Source: Acidobacteriota bacterium (GTDB lineage: Bacteria; Pseudomonadota; Alphaproteobacteria; Caulobacterales; Hyphomonadaceae). From it: a stretch of DNA of 64,000 bases. This document shows, one piece after another, positions 57,533 to 64,000 of the stretch; position 1 is the stretch's first letter; each line of letters opens with the position of its first letter. Under the pieces are notes generated by a model that was given only the letters and a program-made list of their open reading frames with translations, was not told where the DNA came from and did not search any database. The position numbers and the translations under genes were made by a program. The stretch covers positions 2,451,905 through 2,515,904 of the forward strand of contig JADJRB010000001.1 of NCBI GenBank assembly GCA_016712445.1, in the 5' to 3' direction.

Positions 57533-57873
57533 CTCCCCTGTCGCGAACCCGCAATCGGGCGACCGCAGGGGCGCAAAGCCCCCAGTAATCGCGCCATTTT
57601 TCCGATGCCGTCCGAACCCCAGAGACTGGCGGACGCGGTCAAAGCTGTCTCTGAACGCAATTTGTCTCTGATCACCCGAACCTCACCGCCGGTCGTTCGG
57701 GTTTCAAATAGCTATGTTTTACAGACATTTGGCCGATAAGCTGGCTCGGCAGTTCGTCGGAAAACTCCTTCGAATGTGCAGTTAGAGAACCTGAGGTGGA
57801 GGTGTTGGCGCGCAATTCTGGGCGCACCTAGCCTGTCCGTATGGACGGCAAACGCTAGCCTGCAAGGCGGTAT
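57533..57873. other. 341-bp intergenic region after the tRNA
   Basis: No gene seen. It contains short hairpins: CCCG-CAAT-CGGG (57548-57559), GGGGC-GCAAA-GCCCC (57568-57582, possible tRNA terminator though without a T-run), and ACCCGAAC/GTTCGGGT (57674-57681 with 57695-57702). It could hold the attachment site of the neighbouring serine recombinase element. Confidence 0.6.
57568..57582 (+). terminator. possible tRNA terminator hairpin
   Basis: Five-bp GC stem with GCAAA loop, 36 bases after the tRNA end. Tail after it is not T-rich until about 57596, so it is only a weak candidate. Confidence 0.35.
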
Positions 57874-58269
57874 TTAGGCTTCTGAAGAGCCGAAGGCGGC
57901 AGCAACCTGCTCTGCCCACGGCAGGTCGGCAATGACCGTCAGGTCCTGGAGCGACACCGCCAGTGGGCATCGCTGTAGCAGCAGTTTCTCGAGAACAGCC
58001 GGGGCCAGATAGGCCAGCTTGATCATCCGGCCGATGTAGCGGTCGGAGACATCTTCGGCGTGGGCCAGGTCGAAATTGGTGCTGGCCTTTCCGGCCTCCA
58101 GCTTGCGCCGCCAGCTCCATGCCTTGGCGACGGCGCGCAGCACGTGGGCCTCCACAGCGGCCTCATTGGCCTCCACCGGATTTGACGGCGGCATGATCTT
58201 GGGTCGGCCGTTACGCTTGCGGATGGCCAGCGGGATGATGACCCTGATGGTGGTAGGCGCGACGCTCAT
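57874..58269 (-). CDS. HTH-like protein downstream of the recombinase
   Basis: 131 residues, uninterrupted, ATGA overlap with the recombinase. TIRVIIPLAIRKRNGRPKIM is a basic start; an HTH-like stretch FDLAHAEDVSDRYIGRMIKL, AYLAPAVLEKLLL recalls ParB/KorB-type DNA-binding domains. It regularly follows DUF2924-associated recombinases and is probably a DNA-binding partner. Function not established. Confidence 0.72.
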   Translation of the reverse strand: MSVAPTTIRVIIPLAIRKRNGRPKIMPPSNPVEANEAAVEAHVLRAVAKAWSWRRKLEAGKASTNFDLAHAEDVSDRYIGRMIKLAYLAPAVLEKLLLQRCPLAVSLQDLTVIADLPWAEQVAAAFGSSEA

Positions 58270-59584
58270 GCCGCCATCTCCCGGCGTGGCGTCACCATCT
58301 CCCTGACCACCGACCCAAGCCCCTCGGTGCGCAGATCGACGGCCATGCCGTCGCTGCCGACCTTCGTGACGCGCTCGACCAGCAACCGTGCGATGCGCGC
58401 CTGCTCAGCCGGGAACAGGGACTCCCACAAGGCGTCAAAGCCCGTCAGGGCCGCCACCACATCGGGCTGTTCGATCTCCGGGCATTCGCGCTGCGCGGCC
58501 TCGATCGCCAGGCCGTGACCTCAGGCGTCAGCAGAAGGGTCCGGATCTGCTGGACGACCGCGGTCTCCACCATTCCCGCCGGCAGCCGAACGAAGGTTTC
58601 GGTGTTCTCACCCGCCCGGTTCCGGATCGCGTCCATCGAGGTGTAGTAGCGATAAAGGCGGCTGCCCTTCTTCGACACGGTCGGCGTCATCGCGATGCCC
58701 CTCTCCGTGAATATCAGACCCTTCAGCAGCGCAGGCGTCTTGGCCCTGGTGTTTCCTGCCCGGGTGCGCGGGCTTTGCGCCAGCACCGACCTGACCTTGT
58801 CCCAGAGCACCTGGTCGATGATGGCCTGATGCTCGCCGGGATAGCTGGTGCCCTTGTGGACGGCCTCGCCGAGGTACACCCGGTTGTTCAGGGCTTTGCA
58901 GAGGAAGCCCTTGTCGATGGCCTTGCCGCGCTTGTTCAGGGCACCTGCGGCGACCAGTTCCCGGGTCAGCAGCGTAGCCGATCCCAGCTCGACGAACCGC
59001 TCGAACATCCCTTTGATGGCCCGTGCCTCGGTCTCATTGATGATCAGCTTGCGGCCTACGACGTCGTAGCCCATCGGCACGAACCCGCCCATCCACATGC
59101 CCTTGCGGCGGGAGGCCGCGATCTTGTCGCGGATGCGTTCGCCGGTGACCTCACGCTCGAACTGGGCGAACGACAGCAGGATGTTCAGCGTCAGCCGGCC
59201 CATCGAGGTGGTGGTGTTGAACGACTGGGTGATCGAGACGAAGGTCACCCCATGCTTGGCGAACACTTCGACCAACCGCGAGAAGTCCATCAGCGAGCGT
59301 GACAGGCGGTCGATCTTGTAGACCACGATCACGTCGACCAGCCCGGCCTCAATGTCGGCCAGCAGGTTCTTCAGGCCCGGCCGTTCCAATGTGCCGCCTG
59401 AGAAGCCGCCGTCATCGTAGCGGTCGCGGACTGGGACCCAACCCTCGGCCTTCTGGCTGGTGATATAGGCCTCGCAGGCCTCGCGCTGGGCGTCGAGGCT
59501 GTTGAACTCCATGTCCGGCCTCCTCGGAGCTCTTGCGGGTGTAGACCGCGCAGCTAGGCGGCGCATCGGGGTGTTTATGGTCAT
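58266..59584 (-). pseudogene. large serine recombinase, frameshifted
   Basis: About 440 residues in three frames. The middle (EFNSLDAQREACEAYITSQK, VIVVYKIDRLSRSLMDFSRL, SFAQFEREVTGERIRDKIAA, then the Recombinase and zinc-ribbon region) is intact. The N-terminal catalytic segment CAVYTRKSSEE, holding the nucleophilic serine, is in a different frame (about 59520-59565), and the C-terminus (VAALTGFDALWESLFPAEQA) is in another (after about 58500). As written, no active enzyme can be made. Confidence 0.82.
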
Positions 59585-59992
59585 GATCGCTCGCCCCTCT
59601 TGATGTCGCGCAAGCCAAAGAAGCGGTAGCCGTTCCAGCGGGTGCCGGTGATGTCCCGGGCGATGGACGACAGGGACTTGTAGCGGCGTCCCTGCCAGTC
59701 GAACCCGTCCTTGAGCACGGTGATCACGTGCTCGGCCCCATCCCATTCGCGCACCAGCCGGGTGCCGATGACCGGGTTGCCGGGGATCGCTTATCACCGT
59801 GCGCCGGACCTTCTTGCCCTCGACCTCATCGGCCAGGACGTCGAGCAGCTTGGCCGCTGGCCCGCCGAGCCCACCGAGGGCCAGCTCCTGAATCCTGTAG
59901 GCGAGCCGATGTTCCAGAAACTGCCGGCTGTTATTCGGCGCTGGCGTGCCGATAAGGCTCTGCCACTCCGCCTTCAGTTCAACCACCGACAT
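59581..59992 (-). pseudogene. DUF2924 protein, frameshifted
   Basis: N-terminal half ELKAEWQSLIGTPAPNNSRQ, FLEHRLAYRIQELALGGLGG, KKVRRTVIS is in frame; after about 59790 the family sequence (VIGTRLVREWDGAEHVITVL, DGFDWQGRRYKSLSSIARDI, GTRWNGYRFFGLRDIKRGE) continues in another frame. Coupled to the recombinase by ATGA. DUF2924 is a standard recombinase companion of unknown function. Confidence 0.8.
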
Positions 59993-60064
59993 GGCCTTCG
60001 TGGCGGCGAGCCGCCAGCAGCTGACCTTCGGGTCGCGCTGCCGATCTTACGCGTTCTGTTTGCA

Positions 60065-60271
60065 TTACTGTCCTCCAACTCGGGCCTCTGCCCGGTGGAC
60101 ACCACCGCTCTTGGTGGGCAGGAATGCGAGTGAACTATCTCCTTCACTGTCAAGAAAACTGCTGGACTGTTGGCGCATCCGCAGAACGCCGCTCGCCAGT
60201 ATCCGACCCAACTCGGACAGCCGCTCGTCAGTAGAAATCAGTTCCGGCGCAACACCGCTTCTCCGGCTCAT
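60065..60271 (-). CDS. small conserved ORF of the element
   Basis: 68 residues, ATGA overlap with the helicase remnant. LISTDERLSELGRILASGVL, RMRQQSSSFLDSEGDSSLAF resembles a short ORF often found before DUF2924 in these cassettes. The C-terminal end may also be shifted. Confidence 0.6.
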   Translation of the reverse strand: MSRRSGVAPELISTDERLSELGRILASGVLRMRQQSSSFLDSEGDSSLAFLPTKSGGVHRAEARVGGQ

Positions 60272-61945
60272 GCTGCCATCCTCGTCTGCATAGCGTTCAC
60301 CAGCCGCCCAATGGCACCGCGGTTCCAGTGGAAATTGAGACGGCAGTTGGCGTCGTACTTGGAGAAACCAAAATCCAGCGCGGAGACGCCGATGCCGGCC
60401 TCGGCCAGCTTGGCCATCTGCTTGGTGCTGGCGGGCTCATTGATCCAGCCACGGCTCTTGGCAGCGGCCTGGCTGCTCTCGGTCGATCGCAGAAAGTCGT
60501 CTGCGGCGGCCAGGGCCTGAAACCGGGTACCGATCGCCAGAACCCGCGTCGCTTTGAGCTTGGGCCGCCCCAGCGCATGCCAGAGCGTGCCGTCGCTGAA
60601 CAAGCCTGCCCATGCATCAAAACCGCTGGCCATGAGCGATGTGCCGTCGCCTTGCAGATCGCACCACTTGAACGGCGACTGGTTCAGCAGGTCGATCTCC
60701 ATCAGGTCGAAGTCGGTCAGCACACGCTTGGCGCAGGACCGGCGTTCGAAACCGAAGCCGCAGATCGGGCATTCACTGGCGCCCCCAGGGCACCTCCGCC
60801 TCACAGGACGGGCAGCACTTGTATGGAGCCTGACCCGGCTCCAGATCGTCGTTGTCGAGGCTGATTTCCTGTTCGAGGCTGCTATGGCGCAGCGCCGCCC
60901 CGGCGAAGTCGAGCACGATGCAATCGGTCTTGATGATGCCGGGGTAGCGTTCCGGATCGACCTTGCGCAGACCGCGCCCGATAGCTTGGATGAAGGTGCT
61001 CTTGTGGAGCATGGGTCGCAGGATGCCGATGCAGCCACCGGCTGGCTGTCGAAGCCCTCGGTCAGCACCATGCAGTTGACCAGCAGCTGGATCTCGCCGC
61101 GGTCGAACCGGGCGATGACGTCGGCCCGGTGGTCGGCGGGCATGTCGCCATGACCACGGCGGCGGTAACGTCGGCTGCCATGAAGGAAGCCGCGACCGCC
61201 TCAGCGTGGGCGATGGTCGAACAGAAGAAGATCGTGCGCCGATCGCCGGCCCGTTCCTTCCAGTGGGCGACCACGGCCTCGTTCAGGACGGACCGGTTCA
61301 GCACTTTGTCGGCCTGGCGCATGTCGAAGTCGCCGGCGGTGGCGTCGAGGCCAGCCAGTTCATCGTCGATGCCCAGACCGATAGTGAAGGTCCGCGGCGG
61401 AACCAGCATGCCGCGGGCGATCAAAGTCCCGATCTTTAGCTGGTAGCCGACGTTGGTGAAAACCTTGCGCAGGGAGCGCCCGTCACCCCGGCTGGGGGTA
61501 GCCGACAGTCCCAGCAGTTTGACCGCCGGATTGATCGCGCGGATGTCGGCAATGATGTTCTGATAGCTGTCGGCAGCCGCCCGATGGCACTCGTCGATGA
61601 TGACGTGAGAGACCTGGCCAAGGGCCTAGCGGCGGTTAGCCCGGCTAGGGTCTGGACGCTGCCAAAGACGATGCAGCCAGACCAGTCATCCCGGGAGGCT
61701 TTGACCACTGAGGTCGAGCCCGGTGATGGCGCTGATCGAGGCGAGGTTCTGCTCGATCAGCTCGTCGGTATGCTGGAGGACCAGCGTGCGGGTGTTCCGC
61801 TGCGCCTGCGCCTCTCGCCGATATAGAACCCGGCCACGGCCGTTTTGCCTGCGCCAGTGGGCAGCATCAGGATGGTGTTGCCATGGGCAGCCGTCCTGGA
61901 CCGGGCGGCCTTCACCGCCTCCTGCTGATAATCTCTGGGGATCAT
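60268..61945 (-). pseudogene. DEAD/DEAH-box helicase, multiply frameshifted
   Basis: An SF2 helicase of about 550 residues spread over at least five frames: PRDYQQEAVKAARSRTAAHG with ILMLPTGAGKTAVA (Walker A), a DEAH-type HVIIDECHRAAA in another frame, GLSATPSRGDG, FFCSTIAHAEAV, LVNCMVLTEGFDSQP, TFIQAIGRGLRKVDPERYPG, ending with zinc-ribbon-like CCPSCEAEVPWG and ECPICGFGFERRSCA. Sense between shifts is well kept. Confidence 0.85.
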
Positions 61946-61957
61946 GGAACCACTCCC

Positions 61958-62559
61958 TTACTGGGCCCAGAACGGCGCGGTGCCGTTCGAGGGCGACTGG
62001 GGGGAAGCGGCAGCCTGGGGCGCGGCCGGCGGCGTGGAATGCAGCTCGGCGTAGCGCCCGCCAGGCCGTGCGTAGTCGGGATGCTGGGGCCCGATGGCCG
62101 CCAGAATGACGTTGCGGCCTTCGTCCTGGGGATTGTTGCGGTCCCGGTCGACGCCCAGCTTCACGGCCACGGTCAGGCCGCTGAGTTCACCCAGGCTATG
62201 GATGGTGCGGGCCGCGCGGGCGCGGTCAGGTGTCGTCGGCCCGGACACCGCGGGCGGATTCAGGATGCCCCGGATCAGGGCCCGGCCGCGGTTGGCATAG
62301 GTGTCCTCGCCGCCATCGCTGCCATTGCGGCCGCGATAGCCGATGCGGGTGTAGATACGGCGGCGGGCATAGGGCCGTCCTCGACCACAGCCTCGGTGTT
62401 GAGATAGAGGGCCTCGCTGGTCTTGCTCTGGGTCAGCCACCCTTCGGGGCCTGCCCCGCCGGGACGGATCGTCAGATAGGCCTTGGCCAGCGTGTTGGCC
62501 GGGATGAGCGCGAAGGCAGAGTCCTGCGTGTCGGCGCTGTTGAAGTCGATATTGGTCAT
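61958..62559 (-). pseudogene. conserved element protein, frameshifted
   Basis: N-terminal part (MTNIDFNSADTQDSAFALIP, ANTLAKAYLTIRPGGAGPEG) and C-terminal part (YTRIGYRGRNGSDGGEDTYA, RALIRGILNPPAVS, TVAVKLGVDRDRNNPQDEGR, ending in a Pro/Ala/Gln tail) lie in different frames, joined near 62370. It regularly sits between an AAA ATPase and the helicase. Role unknown; the tail recalls single-strand DNA-binding proteins, a guess. Confidence 0.7.
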
Positions 62560-62561
62560 GG

Positions 62562-63452
62562 TTTTAGGCTCCGTATTCGGCGTGGTGGGGACTGCCTCGG
62601 GCAGTTCGAAATTCAGGCGGGCGACCGAGCTGTCGGCGAGTGGACCGCGGATCTTCTCCATCAGGCAGCCCAGGTGGGCCGGCTCGACGAGGCCAGGCGG
62701 CCGGACCGGTCCTTGGCGGGAAGCCGAACTCATTTGAGGGTCGTGCAGACGAGGCCCGATACGGAGCGCCTTCGGCCGGCCTGATGTCGGCCAGCGTCAG
62801 GATTTCATCGACGATCCCGGGCAGCTCAAGGCCGGTCTTGGCGCCCTCGATCTGAAGCAGGAAGAACGGCCGGTTGAAGTCATCCAGCCGCTTGTCGAGC
62901 AGACCGACGAGCCAGACATTCTTATCTGGCGTGTGCTGCCAGGTGGGTCAGCCAGCCGATCATTTCCTGACCGAGCAGACCGTAGGCGCCGCGCATGTCG
63001 GTCTTGCCGCTGCGGTCGGACATCGCCTGCGGCTGGCCTTTGACCACCGCAGGCAGGCAGGCGTGACGCCACGGTGATCGAGTCCACAAGATGGTCTCGT
63101 ACTTGTCGAGCAGGGTCGGCGGGCCGAAGGTGTTGCAGACCCGCGCATGGTCCGAACGGCTGTAGCTCTGGTCGTCGCGCATCGCCAGATTGGCGCCGCC
63201 GATCCAGCAGGCCAGATCCCGGGCCCGTTCCCAGTCGCGGATGCGGATCTCGTCTCGGGCCAGCCCTGGACGGCCAGTTCACCAGCCTCCAGGTTCAGGA
63301 ACAGCGTGGTCTGCGGGTTGAGGTCCAGAGCTGCGAGGTCTTGCCGATACCGGAGATGCCGGTCAGCACGCCCTTGATGCCGCGGCGCTCCTTAATGCGC
63401 TGATCGGCGGTGATGATCTGCAGGGGCTGGGCGTTGAAGGGCGCGGTCATTT
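62562..63452 (-). pseudogene. AAA-type phage ATPase, frameshifted
   Basis: Starts MTAPFNAQPLQIITADQRIK with Walker A VLTGISGIGKTS near residue 35, then LFLNLEAGELAVQGWP in another frame, AMRDDQSYSRSDHARVCNTF, GPPTLLDKYETIL, SDRSGKTDMRGAYGLLGQEM, IGWLTHL and a C-terminal CLMEKIRGPLADSSVARLNF. At least four frame changes. Resembles phage nucleotide-binding AAA proteins of recombination modules. 3' boundary approximate. Confidence 0.72.
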
Positions 63453-63742
63453 GCGCTCTCCCAGTTCACGCGCGGCTGCCGTCACAGCGTTGTCGACGCC
63501 GCCGGGCGCCCTGCTTGCGGGCGAGGCTGACAATCTCCGGACAAGAAGATCGGACCCGGCTCCAGCGCCGAGATTTCCCAGCTCAGGGCAAGTTCGGCGA
63601 ACGCGATCCTCGTCGACCGTGGCCTTCTCGGTGGGGATGACGCTGGCAGGCTCATCGCCGATCGCGAGACGGAGATGTTGTCAGGGACTTCGGTCAGCCA
63701 CGGGGACTTGCGAAGCTGTTTCAGGGGAGAAATTAAACAAGG
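63449..63742 (-). pseudogene. small element ORF, frameshifted
   Basis: A TTG at 63742 follows AGGAG; the product begins LFNFSPETASQVPV and runs into a stop. A credible C-terminus, SLARKQGA then VDNAVTAAARELGERK, lies in two other frames and ends with TGA overlapping the next ATG. Function unknown; about 95 residues if repaired. Confidence 0.45.
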
Positions 63743-64000
63743 TGGACTCCTATGTTCCGTCGTGGGGGAACCAGGTTTCGTCTAAGTAACTACTGCCGGG
63801 CCCGACGCCGCCTGGAGCACGCGGTCGAGGTATTTCCGTTGAGGTGTTCTATTTCCTCGAAAGGCCCGGCATGATCTTGTGAGGGAACAGATCGGCTGCC
63901 GCCGTTGTCCTCTGCTGATCACCTACCGGCGCTGCGGAATGGCTGTCGGGATGCTGCCGAAATATTCATACCAGACCGGCCGCTGTATCGAGGACCGCAG
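63743..64000. other. 258 bp at the window edge without a clear gene
   Basis: No reading frame on either strand looks convincingly coding. It may belong to an upstream, also disrupted, element gene. Confidence 0.4.

Larger units (their letters stand above)
57874..64000 (-). mobile_element. degraded serine-recombinase element (left part)
   Basis: A minus-strand cassette of eight genes in an order I know from alphaproteobacterial islands: small ORF, AAA ATPase, unknown, helicase, small ORF, DUF2924, large serine recombinase, HTH-like. Most members are interrupted by short frameshifts. The left edge is near the tRNA-Ser; the right edge is outside the window. Confidence 0.65.

Noticed and set aside
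57093..57554. 153-aa ORF across attR and the tRNA
   Set aside because: Its N-terminal part is the antisense of the tRNA and attR; only the 65-residue C-terminal portion from ATG 57290 is plausible.
1..64000. Diversity-generating retroelement, toxin-antitoxin pair or known phage-defence island
   Set aside because: I looked for reverse transcriptase motifs, template/variable repeats at the fibre genes, and typical toxin-antitoxin pairs, and saw none that I could support.

Overview
The window comes from a GC-rich alphaproteobacterium. A polysaccharide cluster of holdfast (hfs) type, GANTC sites at a phage promoter, and a phage-borne GcrA-like protein point to the Caulobacterales, probably Hyphomonadaceae; this is inference. 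It has three parts: host chromosome (1-8377), an apparently complete temperate siphovirus-type prophage (8378-57485), and a second, frameshift-riddled mobile element (from about 57.9 kb past the window end).

Host part. Behind a 2OG-Fe(II) oxygenase lies an export/synthesis locus: a Wza-type lipoprotein facing away from a Wzc-type co-polymerase and its CpsD-like partner (Walker A lysine missing), then a minus-strand operon of polyprenyl glycosylphosphotransferase, glycosyltransferase, polysaccharide deacetylase and glycosyltransferase. The gene set and arrangement resemble holdfast loci (HfsD, HfsA, HfsB, HfsE, HfsG/HfsL, HfsH).

Prophage. It sits inside a tRNA-Ser(GCU) gene. A 48-bp direct repeat (8378-8425 and 57438-57485) covers the 5' half of the tRNA to the anticodon stem; the complete tRNA is at the right end. 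The left arm (8451-20492, minus strand) is one tightly overlapping operon with integrase, an Xis-like protein, a split HerA-like ATPase, nucleic-acid enzymes (C5-methyltransferase-like, ASCH, DUF5131, DnaQ exonuclease), RecT and a RecE-like nuclease. The immunity region (20.5-23.4 kb) has an S24 repressor, a Cro-like protein, and four 18-bp operators in two pairs that share spacing and promoter geometry. Between them lie four plus-strand genes, three of which encode predicted exported or membrane proteins. The right arm (23139-55619, plus strand) runs from replication (RuvC-like, MT-A70 methyltransferase, ParB-like, DnaB, an O-like initiator with iteron-like repeats) through regulators (GcrA-like, DnaA-C-like) to packaging, head, tail and lysis. 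The tail chaperone gene carries a lambda-type GGGAAAG slippery site. A minus-strand accessory locus of small membrane proteins and a YHYH/Excalibur protein lies just inside attR.

Right end. After the tRNA comes a minus-strand cassette (AAA ATPase, unknown protein, DEAD/DEAH helicase, small ORF, DUF2924, large serine recombinase, HTH-like protein). Most of these genes are broken by one- or two-base shifts while flanking coding sense is preserved, so this is either a decaying integrative element or a stretch of poor sequence or assembly. The prophage next to it shows no such damage.
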